Source: Agarophyton chilense
Taxonomy: Eukaryota > Rhodophyta > Florideophyceae > Gracilariales > Gracilariaceae
NCBI GenBank assembly: GCA_030374765.1
Contig: JARGXX010000116.1
Location: 62,001-126,000 of the forward strand
Length of the DNA: 64,000 nucleotides
Direction: 5' to 3'
A program made the position numbers and the translations under genes. Under the pieces are notes generated by a model, which was not told the origin of the DNA, made no database searches, and saw only the letters and a list, made by a program, of their open reading frames with translations. Positions 32,501-41,769 of this stretch are shown here, piece by piece (position 1 is the first letter of the stretch; the number at the start of each line of letters is the position of its first letter).

Positions 32501-34088
32501 CGATTGTTACGCCGTCAGACGGGCCTGCGCCAATTGCGCCAAGAATGACGTCCAACTTCGGAAGCACTCTAAGAAGTTGACGCTGTTCCCGGCACGGGCT
32601 CTACTCGAATTCGTGGCCATAGACATCCTAGGGGAGTTTATCAGGACGCCCCGAGGTCATCGGTATCTGCTTGTCATTTCTGACAGATTCTCTAAGATAA
32701 CGAGAACTGTACCGCTGAAGCGGATCACCGCCGCTACCGTCGCGCAAGCATTCGTGACCCATTGGGTGTTCGTATATGGACCGCCGATTCTGTTGTTATC
32801 CGACAACGGAGGGCAATTCGCATCAAAGTTCTTTCAGGATGTATGTCGAATCCTTGATGTAAGGAATTTATTTGTTACTACGTATCACCCTCAGGGGAAT
32901 GGTCAGGTGGAGAGGTTTAACCGCACGATACTCAACGCTTTGAGATCGTATGTTGCGGATCACCCCAAAAATTGGGACTTGTACACAGACGCTATCACGT
33001 ATGCATACAACACCCAGGTACATCGGGTTACATCGTTATCCCCATTCGAACTGGTACTGTCGAGGACACCGCCGCCGGTCGCCATCGAGGCTCAACCGAC
33101 GCTGTCGACGTACCCGTCACCGGGATTGTACCGAGAAGCCTGGAAGGAGTGGCTTACGAAGATGGTACCGATAGCCCGGAAAGCAATGGACAAAGCTCAA
33201 CGCGCCTACAAGAAGGACTTTGACAATCGGGTTCGCAAACCTCTACCTCAGGTGGAGCCCGACGACTTCGTCTTCCTTCGAAAGGAATACTGCAATCCTG
33301 CAAAAGAACGTAAGCACAAGCTTTCGCCAATTGTGGACGGACCCTATCGTGTGGTTTCTGTAGACCCGGACACGGTGGTATTGGATATCGCTAACCGCCA
33401 CGAACGGATCTCCAGGGACCGCATCACACGAGCGCCCAACCCAAATGTGGAAGTGGTGTCGGCACCAACGCCCTCCACAGGGGATGATTCAACGGAAGTT
33501 AACCCGTCAGGCGGAGATTCGAACACCCGCCCCGTTATACTTCCGCACCCGGAACGTGGTTTAACCGACCTACCGGAAACTTCGGATACTCCCGAACCTG
33601 GGCCCGCTCCCTCAAGGGCCCAGTCAACGAACTCTTACAGAGTTACTCCCACACCGGAGGTAATCAAGCCTCCTGGCTCTCCGCCTAAGGAGGGGGAGGA
33701 AAACTTAGTTCCTTCGCAGGACGATGTTTCGGCGTCAGCCAGTCGCCCTAACAGGGAATCTAGTTCTCACAGTGAGACGGCGAGCCCGACCGAGCCGGCG
33801 ACAGAGAAGTCACAACCCCAGCGTATGGGTAGCGACATCACCGCCGACCCAGCCGAGCACGACGTCAGAAAAGATGACGAAAACCCGCCTAAGGAGAGTC
33901 GTGTGGAGAACTCCGCACCCGGAACGCCTACAGAGCCGACGATCACCCGCCGCCGCGGAAGAGACACTGAGGTGTCGCACACTCAAACCCCGCTTTCTCG
34001 GGAACGAGCTGTGTCAGCGGACTCGCACGGGGAAGATCTCGACGACGAGATTGACCAAATTTGGCTCTCCGTTATGGAATGGGAATAG
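29556..34088 (+). CDS. pol: E1 Pol polyprotein (PR-RT-RH-IN)
   Basis: 1510 open codons in the -1 frame relative to gag. The nominal start at 29556 is a TTG; translation most likely enters by frameshift from gag. Domains in order: aspartic protease with DTGAAPN (residue 93); reverse transcriptase with FCIDYRRLN, LDANSGYWQ, RMPFGLTNAPATFQ and the catalytic YLDD near residue 571; RNase H with VDTDAS near 720 and the HTDHACLRW segment; integrase with the HHCC zinc site (LTHYVKVGAHPG...CANCAKN, about 945-995) and the DDE triad in VAIDILGEF, LLSDNGGQF and GQVERFNR; then a GPY/F-type region (GPYRVVSVD). A 240-residue Pro/Ser/Glu-rich tail follows. No stop or frameshift damages any domain, so the enzyme set looks complete. 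Confidence 0.95.
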   Translation: MRVSPAGGASSKPELKTPEALQLRSPAVTILSRKTADTDVNSGYFSVLRRPWIRSRNLRIPDRVMVMAKRNYKVFADFGLSNQFMVRQISVLDTGAAPNLIHVELLPPLLRVQVRTGPRLDIADANNNPLRTLGTISLMVRLGSYFVQLEFIVCKSLSAPVILGGDFCDRFVEAIRPRSRTVELEDGSTIQIVRKPLQGAARTRVPLPVAQESVKKDTVSTRVKVAKSVAIPPETQVWVPVVTKQIGVHVVQPNPSLYTRRQLALANGVVSVEPDKTFKVLVANFGKTTQHLVKHQILGSVLPHPHAVVPTKISIAEVLGVADPKEGEDTAEIAEDGDHTTAAPHAERIKPQKVTAPITGADQTDPVQELGKWDLNHVPASHREKLRHILCEFTPMWDGSLGTIGITEHRIDLLPNTRPIAQHPYRAGPKALEEEKSQVEKMLKAGVNEPAQSAWASPVVLVPKPDGSWRFCIDYRRLNEVTIKDVYPIPRMDEYIDSLGSATVFSTLDANSGYWQVPIREEDRDKMAFVCHQGLFRFRRMPFGLTNAPATFQRAIDILLAPFKWRTCLVYLDDIIVFSNNLDDHLEHVRDVMKILCDAGITLKLKKCEFFTDSVKYLGHLIRPGQLSIDEVRVKSLKEAKHPKTQTELRSFLGLCNVYRRFVPNFADIATPLNRLLTKGQPVELEPFGEAEASAFTALVNAVTSPPILALPNPGLPYEVDTDASANQVGCALFQSSEDGERHPIGYWSRSLNVHERNYSVSEKECLAVVWALATLRPYLMGTRFKVHTDHACLRWLLEISEPSGRLMRWRLRLSEFDFEILYKKGKLNTQADALSRLGTTAETEPYEDDDIPCFMVSNLERGAQPLTDDVCDDILVNESLDSPTGSFIPISPEEMIREQQLDPFCTRIRARLNGGFQLPFEDDDQGYLIRTVGPRPRIVVPHTLQQRVLHLTHYVKVGAHPGGRKLYLTLRRDFYWPAMAFDCYAVRRACANCAKNDVQLRKHSKKLTLFPARALLEFVAIDILGEFIRTPRGHRYLLVISDRFSKITRTVPLKRITAATVAQAFVTHWVFVYGPPILLLSDNGGQFASKFFQDVCRILDVRNLFVTTYHPQGNGQVERFNRTILNALRSYVADHPKNWDLYTDAITYAYNTQVHRVTSLSPFELVLSRTPPPVAIEAQPTLSTYPSPGLYREAWKEWLTKMVPIARKAMDKAQRAYKKDFDNRVRKPLPQVEPDDFVFLRKEYCNPAKERKHKLSPIVDGPYRVVSVDPDTVVLDIANRHERISRDRITRAPNPNVEVVSAPTPSTGDDSTEVNPSGGDSNTRPVILPHPERGLTDLPETSDTPEPGPAPSRAQSTNSYRVTPTPEVIKPPGSPPKEGEENLVPSQDDVSASASRPNRESSSHSETASPTEPATEKSQPQRMGSDITADPAEHDVRKDDENPPKESRVENSAPGTPTEPTITRRRGRDTEVSHTQTPLSRERAVSADSHGEDLDDEIDQIWLSVMEWE

Positions 34089-34602
34089 GAACTCCTATGG
34101 AGACACTGGAACCCTCAGGAATGGGAAGGAAATGAGTGAGACCCGTCGGGGACAGCTCAGGAGAGTGCTAGCGCGCGCCGAAAGCGCCACCTCACATCCG
34201 CTTGCGGAGTGGCAACCGGCGCCCGCGCATTTATGTGGCCCACGTCGAATGGCACCGAGCCAATCAAAAGGCTCTGACGACCAACCGTCGCGCAAACCGC
34301 CTCCGTCGCACGGCGCGTTGCACAAGAGCAACCTTCGTCCCCGTAGCTCGGGTTGACGTTGAAGTCTTACCCCCCTGAGATTGGAGACGCTACTGCGTCG
34401 CGGTTTCTCAACCGTCACGGAATCTAAGAACACCGTTGTTATCGGGAAGATCTTAGCTTTAAGAAGAACCCAAAAGTGGGCCGTTTTGATTCGGTAGACG
34501 GAAGTTACAATGTAGCCCACAGGCCACTCGGCGCCGTTTGGACGAACCGGGGTGTGTCTAGACCCTACGTTGACACCCTCAAGGGAACTAGAGCGTTCCA
34601 AG

Positions 34603-34842
34603 ATGGAAGAGAAGCCCGAACAGGGAAAATTGTACCCGCAGGAATTCGTTATCGATCGCATCGTGCGTCACATCTACACCCCCGAGGGAGAAGTCCGCTA
34701 CCAAGTCCGATGGTACGGATTCTCGCCTGATGAGGACACAGTGGAACCTATTGAGCACCTTCCGAGGTCTAAGGTTTTATCCTATCACCGACGCGCTCGG
34801 GTAACCTTGCCTCCAAGTCTGGATCGTGCCCAAGTCGAGTAA
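34603..34842 (+). CDS. E1 chromodomain reading frame
   Basis: 79 residues from ATG 34603; the frame is open further back to a GTG at 34552. It is a chromodomain: EFVIDRIVRHIYTPEGEVRYQVRWYGF, then TVEPIEHLPRSKVLSYHRR. Chromodomains steer chromovirus integrases to particular chromatin. Two of the three aromatic cage positions for methyl-lysine are altered: Phe for the first Tyr, and Val where most have Trp in TWEP. The central Trp (VRW) is kept. Unlike classical chromoviruses it is not fused to pol: 514 bp and a frame change separate them, and E3 is the same. In E2 the chromodomain is in the pol frame. Splicing, reinitiation or a lost fusion could explain this. Confidence 0.8.
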   Translation: MEEKPEQGKLYPQEFVIDRIVRHIYTPEGEVRYQVRWYGFSPDEDTVEPIEHLPRSKVLSYHRRARVTLPPSLDRAQVE

Positions 34843-35223
34843 GTCACCACGGGAACTGTTGTGGATGCGACCTAGAAGTGAGGAAGATGTTGGACCTCTG
34901 AAGAGGAATTGAGGAGAGTATCCCGAAGAACACGTATTGAGAGGGAATGTCTACTGGCCCTCGGCCTAGCGCCGTTAACCGGGGAACACAACACCGGTTA
35001 TCGGGACAGTTTATAATGAAAAAGGAAAAGAAGACCCACGAAGTGGAGAAGAAGATTAAGAAGAAGATTGGACCCTAGGAAGGGCAGAAGATGAAGAAGA
35101 TCCTAAGAAGGAATGAAGAAGATGAAGAAGATCCTAGGAAGGAAGAAGAAAAGAAGTTATGCAAATATCAGAAGTTTACTATTGTCGCCAAGCTATGGAC
35201 TCTACAATTGCCCGAAGGCGGAA

Positions 35224-35901
35224 CTACGGAAAGCCCGAGGAGGGACCCGCCCCACCGCTGGGATTCTGACCCTGATGGTACGCCGAGGCGAAAGCCAACA
35301 TCTGGCTCACATCCGTCATACCCGGGGGAATCGGAATGCCTGCGTTCACGAGGCCTTGTCGCACACTATCCGCTTGCGGAGTGGCAACCGGCGCCTGCAC
35401 AAGGGTGTTCACACCCCACCCGGGGGGAGCAGATGGACCGCCACCGGATGCATTCGCCGCCGCAGCTGAGATCGTTCCCACTGGTTGGAAGGGTGCAGAT
35501 GGCTCCACAGGGAGTACTCCACTAGGAGCTGGCACTTCGTTATCCAACGCTGGATCGTCCAGGTCTACTGGAGGCTCGTACTCGTAATCATCGGTATAAA
35601 TGAACCCCGTCGGATGTCCCACCGGCATCGGTCGAGGCGAGTCAATCAGCGCCCGTGCTTGCGCCGCGCTGATGCGAACCCCTTCGAAGGGATTGTAATA
35701 GACCCAGTTACCGGAGCCCGGATCGTACCGGCCAGGAGACTTGTCTCGCGCGGATCCTTCCCCTGCCGGCTGATTTGCCACTGGAACTCGATCCCATTGG
35801 GTGTTGTCGATCACGTCCAAGATTGGATACAGGTCCTGCACGTTGCTGGCCGAACCCAACGCTGGGACAAGGTCGATCTGACGCATGATGGTCCGTAGCA
35901 T
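35224..35901 (-). CDS. E1 antisense gene (conserved, function unknown)
   Basis: About 225 residues from ATG 35901, on the strand opposite to gag-pol, between the chromodomain and 3' LTR. It is similar to part of the antisense frame in E2: both have a VID/HID..W..VP segment, then KSPGR or LSPGR, VYYNPFEG or VYFDPWEG, ISA..A, PRPMPVGHPTGF or PRHIPEGHPIGF, and DDP..DNE. Codon comparison favours this strand: SPGR is TCT CCT GGC CGG here and TCA CCA GGA AGG in E2. The C-terminal half is Pro/Ala/Gly-rich. No known domain is recognised. Compared with E2, the region matching the first 405 E2 codons is missing. Plant Tat-lineage gypsy elements are known to carry antisense frames at this position, but I do not claim homology. 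Confidence 0.65.
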   Translation of the reverse strand: MLRTIMRQIDLVPALGSASNVQDLYPILDVIDNTQWDRVPVANQPAGEGSARDKSPGRYDPGSGNWVYYNPFEGVRISAAQARALIDSPRPMPVGHPTGFIYTDDYEYEPPVDLDDPALDNEVPAPSGVLPVEPSAPFQPVGTISAAAANASGGGPSAPPGWGVNTLVQAPVATPQADSVRQGLVNAGIPIPPGMTDVSQMLAFASAYHQGQNPSGGAGPSSGFP

Positions 35902-36188
35902 CGGAGAAATCTCCACCCTGCTGGGGAGCTTCGTTGTCCGCCGGCGCGCAGGCCGATGGCCCCGAGAGTGGGTTGATGACGTATGGGTTCATTCCCTTGA
36001 GAGGGCTAGTCGAGACCGCTGTTGCGAGAAGTGGCTTATCGCCGAAAGTCGGAGGAGTAGAAGAAAGTTGTACCGATGTGCCGGTTTTGTGGCGATCCTC
36101 AGAAGTGGTGAAGGACCCCATTGGGAGAGAAGTATGTATAGTGATCGGAAAGCTAGACACCCGCGGCTCGGAATGTTCTTCCTCGTCT

Positions 36189-36202
36189 TAAGGAGGGGGA
36201 GA
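36189..36202 (+). other. E1 3' polypurine tract
   Basis: TAAGGAGGGGGAGA lies directly before the 3' LTR and would prime plus-strand synthesis. The first 13 bases also occur inside pol at 30527-30539 and 33686-33698. Confidence 0.85.
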
Positions 36203-37116
36203 TGTAGAGCAACGCCCAGTCAGGGGATTCTTGAAGATGCAACTCATAGAATGAGGATTGAACCCTCCGAGGGTTATGATTATGATCCCCTCTAAGGTGT
36301 GCTGAGGTGGCACTGTTTTCCGGTTATATTTCGCCTATAAGGGAAAATTCGGATGGCCCATGGTTGGATTGGCCCCGTGATACACGTGGCTTAATTTGGC
36401 ACCGATTTTCGGATATTTGTTAGAACGTTGGACTTTTGGGCCCTGACAGTTGGATCTCCACGTGTATGGCCCTGAGCAGGTGTGAACTACTGTAGAGTTT
36501 AGTTAGTGAACCCTACTTAGGGAGATGAGATCTGACAGTCCGAAGCTCAGAGTAAATGGTAACCAAGGTTGGTCTTCGATACCTTTAGAGGTTCTTCGTC
36601 GCCATCGTTTCGGCCTTACAACCCGGAACGGGCTCTGGTTAGCAACGCCTGCGTAGGGACACGACTCCACTTGGAGAGTGCCCACGTTTGGGTTCCGTGC
36701 AACCACCCCCTTGGGACCGCTCAGACGACCTGCATGCACGATACCCCGTGGGGGTTCTGCTTACTTGTTGCGTGCTTTTTGTGTTTCCTTTCGAGGACAG
36801 ATTTTCGCCCCTGTATTGGGTTTCTTTTGTTGTTTCGCCCCTTTTCTGGTTCTCGGGCCCGGTGCCTGTTAGTGCCCGACCTTCGCCCCATTTTTCCTCT
36901 TCGCCGGATTTTCCCCCATTCTTTGGGATACCCATACCCATTCCCGATCCAACGGCTTCTACCCCTCACCTCCGTCGGTACTGCCGGAATCCGCCGTGGG
37001 AGTTACACCCCACACTACGGGTGGAACGGAGGGCTCTGTCTCTGAGTCTGCCTCCCCCAGGGAGCAAGGCTTCGAACACCTTGAGAGCACTTCCCGTCGC
37101 CGGGTTTTGCTCCACA
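36203..37116 (+). repeat. E1 3' LTR
   Basis: 914 bp, TGTAGAGCAACG...GCTCCACA, matching 26381-27295 with about two dozen differences, including one single-base indel. Confidence 0.93.
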
Positions 37117-37121
37117 ATACT

Positions 37122-37866
37122 ATATTATAAAACGTTTGAGATATATACATGCAGTTTTTACATTGTGGTATAGGCCTTCACACATTTCATTTGTTTCATC
37201 AAATCTTTATACCTTTGCCTCTGAATGCCACATATATCTTGTTCAGTTTATCATTCGAACTCTCTACCCATTAGAATCCTTTTTTCTGCCGTCTCTCTTT
37301 GACTTCTTTTCTTTGCCCTGTCCTGGGCTGGTACTCTCAACAGCATAAATTCTGTTTCAAAAATATATCCCTTGCACAAATCTTTCGGAAATTGCCTTTT
37401 CGACTACAATATACTCAATAAAAACAACACATGAAAAATATCAAGTCAAAATACTGTTTCAAAAATATCCTTTGGTCAGTCATATTCTCTACCGCGCGCT
37501 TTCAGAAGTGTTTTTCGCCTCTTTAACCCTACTGGCATTTATAGAGTGTGTTATCATTTACTCAATAAACAATTAATTAAATTAAAGGTAAGTTTTTCAC
37601 AGTAATTTATGATACAAGTTTTCGAATAAGAAACTGTACTGAACTGTCTAATTTGCCCATGAATCATCTAATCTAGCAGTTCATAGGTGTTTCCAATAAA
37701 ATGTACATTGGAAATTCGTCATGAAATATCCGAATGTCATATTTAAACCATTCATGTACTGCTTCTAAACATTTTACTTTCTTACAAGCGCAGTATCCTG
37801 CTAAAAATCATAATTTATTTTGTATTTAAATTAGATATAAAGTAGCACATAACTTTCTAACACATT
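37122..37866. other. AT-rich intergenic sequence
   Basis: No supported gene. This is very AT-rich DNA between the E1 target site and a solo LTR. Confidence 0.5.
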
Positions 37867-38605
37867 ATCATTGTAGTGCAACGCCAAGGGCGGCGGAAAC
37901 ACACGAAGATGTCCGAGTCTTCCTCCAAGGAGGGTAGCACGGCGACGGAGCCTATCCGGAGTGAACACGACTAAGTCGGGGTGTAAGGCCGAGGTTCACC
38001 GGCACGCCAAGCGGGGAGAGTGCGGGATGCTAGAAGGGAGCAGACCAGGTATGAGCTGTATTCCACGGGAGTGGGCAAGTGATAAAAGGGGGGACCACCC
38101 AGTGGGGGCGATCGGGGGCATGGCCCACGAGAGCCAAAAGAAATATGTAGCAAACCCAATACTGGGGCGAGAACACGGAAGTGGTATGAAAGATATACAC
38201 GCTAACAGCGGTGAGTCTCCTGTTGACGCAGGGTGGATAAGTCTACCGTTAGTAACGCGGCTTCACCTCCGTAGAGTGTGGAAGACTCGCGAAAGCGGAA
38301 AAAGACTTAGAGCCAAGAACCCTGGTTGGGGAAGTTTACTGAGTGTCAGGGCGAGATCGCCCTGGCACTATATAGTGTAGAGTACAGTAGAAAACTCCCT
38401 AACCTAGTGTAATAAATCTAAATAAATAGAGAACACATCCAGCAATGCTCTGCCAGCCTCTCCTTGGCCAACCACGTTACACGTGTGTTAGTTGCACCCA
38501 AGTCGGGGCCACGGCGCGCTGCAGCTACGCCATGCGCATCCGAATGTTTCGGGAAAACTACAACGTCCTTCAGAACCCCTCACAGAGGGCGTGTACCACA
38601 ATCAT
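37867..38605 (-). mobile_element. Solo LTR of the E2 family with target-site duplication
   Basis: A reverse-oriented single LTR (37872-38600), flanked by the 5-bp direct repeat ATCAT at 37867-37871 and 38601-38605. From 37877 to about 38440 it is nearly identical to the E2 LTRs (R-U5 side). From about 38440 to 38600 (the U3 side) it is strongly diverged, though still alignable around CGGGGCCACGGCGCGC and the TTTCGGGAAAAC segment. A solo LTR forms by recombination between the two LTRs of a full element. Confidence 0.85.
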
Positions 38606-39879
38606 AACGTTTCTTAGTCATTGAAGCTTTTAAAAACGATATTTTTGTTAGTGTTACTTTAAATATGCCATCCAAAACCATCTCAGATGTTTACCAAAAA
38701 ACTATTCTTCCAAAACTCAAATTTGTTTTGTAATTATCATGTTATTAAAATTTTTAGAAACCTGGTCCGTCCATATTCATAGTTGTCGTCCAAAATATTA
38801 TCATCTTCTCAAACTCTTTTTCAATGAGGCCTTTATGAGAAACACGACGCAAATTTGAGTTTATGGTGCGTTTTTAAAAGAACTTTTTTTTTGAATAGTT
38901 TAACCATTTTTGACTTTTTAATTTGCGTCATATTTAAGAACATTTTACACCCAAACACTGTTTTGTTTCAATTTTTTCTGCACGATGAAGTATCAAAGAA
39001 CAGATAAAGCTTACTTCTACGCGTTTTTGTGGTAGAAAGAATGCGTTTTGGCTCAAACATCGCGTGAATTCATACCGAACAGAGTTTTCTGTAATAATTG
39101 TTTGTTTTGGGGCTTTTTATTTGGTTTTGCGCTATAAAAGTTGGGATTTTGCCTTTGTGGTCCAATCTAATAGTTTTCATATGTTTTTGGCGAGATAAAA
39201 GCGGTACACGAGTCATAATGGAGCTCTATATCTTATAAAGGATATGTTTAAGAAGCAAGGTTTTTGACTTGAAAAGGTTTTATTCGGTGAGAAATCTCTA
39301 CAGTACAGAAAACGCCATTTTTGGCCCGGTTTTAGGAAGGGATATGTTTTTGAAACGCACTGTATCTACTACTTGTGTCCCCTTGGGTTGTAGCCACCCG
39401 CGTTGTGTCCCCTAACTAGATTTGAACGGATATGTTTACAGTATCCCAAACGTGCTGCGAACGGGGGCAAACAGCCACATTCGAAGAAGCTCAGAATTGT
39501 TCGTCAGGACCCTTTGCCAACTATTTCTAAATAATTTCGATGATCATGGTCTGAATTGAGAGCAGTTTAACAGATGTGACGGATTTGGGCCGAACATTTA
39601 ATTGTCACGCTTACTCCACCTCCTTCCCGCAACAGGCGACAATTTTGCCTTTGTGGCAACTAAGCTTCAAACTCTACCAGAATATATCTATACTTACCAA
39701 AAGCGATGATGCAGGTTTTCGAAATACGTTCCCTGGGAAGGCAACTAGTGTAGCTCTGCTTGCGAAAATGTCTATTTGAAGTATCCATTCTTCGACCCCC
39801 GAGACGTGTGCACAGCAAACCGTGTGAGTGTATGTGCTCTGCCAAGATCGTTTTTAGTACAACGCTTGATTCAACTACC
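38606..39879. other. AT-rich region upstream of DPH2
   Basis: No supported gene. The 3' part should contain the DPH2 promoter; no clear TATA box was assigned. Confidence 0.5.
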
Positions 39880-41403
39880 ATGTCTGGGCTCTCCAAGGAT
39901 TCTTTTCGGTCAGTGGACTGTTGGCTTCCTATGTTTCCAGATGGGCGTGCTAATTTAAAGGCATCTGCAGATGTGATCGATGACTATCACATCATTACGT
40001 CTGCGGATGTTATCAAAAAGTATGCGAAGGGAAATACCTTTCATGTGGCACTACAATTCCCAGATGATATGCTGCATTTTGGACCATACATTTGTGAGTC
40101 TCTTCGTTTGTTATCGGAGGCTTACGAAAGAGACCGAGCGGACCAGCCGACGATCAGTTACTTCTTACTTGGAGACACATCCTATGGAGAGTGTTGCGTG
40201 GACGAGGTTGCAGCTCAACATCTGGCGTGCGATCTCGTTGTGCACTACGGAAGCGCTTGTTTATCTCCAACTCGAACTCTACCCGTACTTTATGTCTTTC
40301 CCAAGATTGCTCTGGAGAATCCAGAGCTCGCTTGCGCTGAATTTAGGAAAAGCATTCAAGATCTTTCCTACAATACAAAAGCCAGGAGAATCGCAATCCT
40401 GTATGATCTCGATCTCGAAAGCTGTTTTACGAGCGATGGCTTTCAAGCTGGACATCATCAGACCACGTTGGCCAGCCTTGATGTTGTATCGGAAATCCAC
40501 ATTGCTGCGCTCCGAATACCAAATGCTCATGCTGTGAGGGAACCAGGATACACAGACACGAGTGAGAGGGATAGTGAAATTATGGTCGGCCCTCATGTAG
40601 TCAATCTAGGAGATGTACCAGCTAATGAAACAGTTTTTATTTGGTATACGAGATGCGATGAGGAAGAAGTCTATTCTCCATTACTCCGAAATGCGGTAAT
40701 CCAGTTGTGCTCGGGAGCGTCCAACAGTTCGCGCATGTTCTTCGCGGTGTCGTTCTCTAGGAAAAATAGCGGTTCGGTTCAACTGATTGAACCATCAAAA
40801 ATCTTGCGAAAGCGTTTTGCTGCTGTGGGTAAAATACTAGAAGCGGAAAGAATTGGAATTATTCCGGGGACACTTGGCGTTTCTGGTAATACCGATATTA
40901 TAGAAAGATGCAAACAGCTTGTCAGCTTTGCAGGAAAGCGCCCTTACGTTATCCTTGTAGGGAAACCGAATCCTGTGAAGTTAGCCAACTACCCTGAAAT
41001 CGACGTTTTCGTGCTTGTTGCGTGTCCGCTAAATGGCTTGATTGACGACAAAGAATACTTACGACCTATCGTGACCCCGTTTGAATTAGAAGCAGCTGTC
41101 CTCAGGGAAGGGGACATATTCAGCGCCCCGTATACAATGGATTTTCAACAACTACTGAAGGAAAAGATACGTAGTTCCGACCTTTCAGAGAATGAGATGC
41201 AAGTCATCAATAGAAGTGATGAGTGGTCGCTGACAGGGAGTAATGGCAGTGGTGGTGCAGACTACCTGAAGAAAAGGCATTGGCAAGGTCTGAAATACGG
41301 AGAAGGTGGATCTGATGATAATACCATCATCGAACAACTTCCCACGCATATTGAAGTCGGTGATTCCGGAATCGCTAGTGGTTATCGTAGGGAGCAGGCA
41401 TGA
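39880..41403 (+). CDS. DPH2: Diphthamide biosynthesis protein 2
   Basis: 507 residues from ATG 39880. The DPH1/DPH2 family signatures are clear: VALQFPDDML near the N-terminus, YFLLGDTSYGECCVDEVAAQHL with VHYGSACLSPTRTLPV in domain 1, and YPEIDVFVLVACPLN in domain 3. DPH2 pairs with DPH1 in an Fe-S radical-SAM enzyme that transfers a 3-amino-3-carboxypropyl group to a histidine of translation elongation factor 2, the first step of diphthamide synthesis. The C-terminal RHWQGLKYGEG matches the family's end. An upstream in-frame ATG at 39832 would add 16 Cys-containing residues; I prefer 39880 because the family pattern begins shortly after it. No intron is needed. The next gene downstream is convergent. 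Confidence 0.88.
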   Translation: MSGLSKDSFRSVDCWLPMFPDGRANLKASADVIDDYHIITSADVIKKYAKGNTFHVALQFPDDMLHFGPYICESLRLLSEAYERDRADQPTISYFLLGDTSYGECCVDEVAAQHLACDLVVHYGSACLSPTRTLPVLYVFPKIALENPELACAEFRKSIQDLSYNTKARRIAILYDLDLESCFTSDGFQAGHHQTTLASLDVVSEIHIAALRIPNAHAVREPGYTDTSERDSEIMVGPHVVNLGDVPANETVFIWYTRCDEEEVYSPLLRNAVIQLCSGASNSSRMFFAVSFSRKNSGSVQLIEPSKILRKRFAAVGKILEAERIGIIPGTLGVSGNTDIIERCKQLVSFAGKRPYVILVGKPNPVKLANYPEIDVFVLVACPLNGLIDDKEYLRPIVTPFELEAAVLREGDIFSAPYTMDFQQLLKEKIRSSDLSENEMQVINRSDEWSLTGSNGSGGADYLKKRHWQGLKYGEGGSDDNTIIEQLPTHIEVGDSGIASGYRREQA

Positions 41404-41769
41404 ATCCTGAACGCTGTTGTTTTTAAACCCCACCCGTGTGCCCAAGCACTGAGAGGTGCTGTGCACAAGATGTACCGTGAGTTCTTTGTCAGTGAGTAAA
41501 CAAAATGTGTACTTTTACCCTTCCTGCTTTGTAACAAGGAACGCTGGGCGATTATGTTTACAATCAGTAACCGTTTTGGACAAAATAAGCAAGTTCTTGC
41601 AGGCCAGAAAAGGGGATGCCAAGGCCTATTTATGATTCTATTTACATGGCTACGAACAAAACTAGGCAAAGTGCCAAGCTTTCCTCTGAAACCCCAGTGC
41701 AGGTGCGCGTTTCTGTCGCCAAAAAGTAGAGCTCTGAAACAGAGCAAATAGAGCTTATCTTTCAACATA

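Larger units (their letters stand above)
26376..37121 (+). mobile_element. Ty3/gypsy chromodomain retrotransposon E1 with target-site duplication
   Basis: A complete element of 10,736 bp (26381-37116), bounded by TG...CA LTRs and flanked by the 5-bp direct repeat ATACT at 26376-26380 and 37117-37121. Order: 5' LTR, primer-binding site, gag, pol (protease, reverse transcriptase, RNase H, integrase), a chromodomain reading frame, an antisense gene, polypurine tract, 3' LTR. Gag and pol frames are undamaged. The LTRs differ at about two dozen positions over about 914 bp, so the insertion is not brand-new but could still encode working proteins. Target-site duplication and intact frames make this the only clean insertion in the window. 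Confidence 0.95.

Noticed and set aside
37961-38380. 139-codon frame inside the E2-family LTRs (also at 48791-49300 and 58543-58962)
   Set aside because: The frame runs on the minus strand of the LTR and is open in all three copies, but they are near-identical in this part, so openness is not independent evidence.
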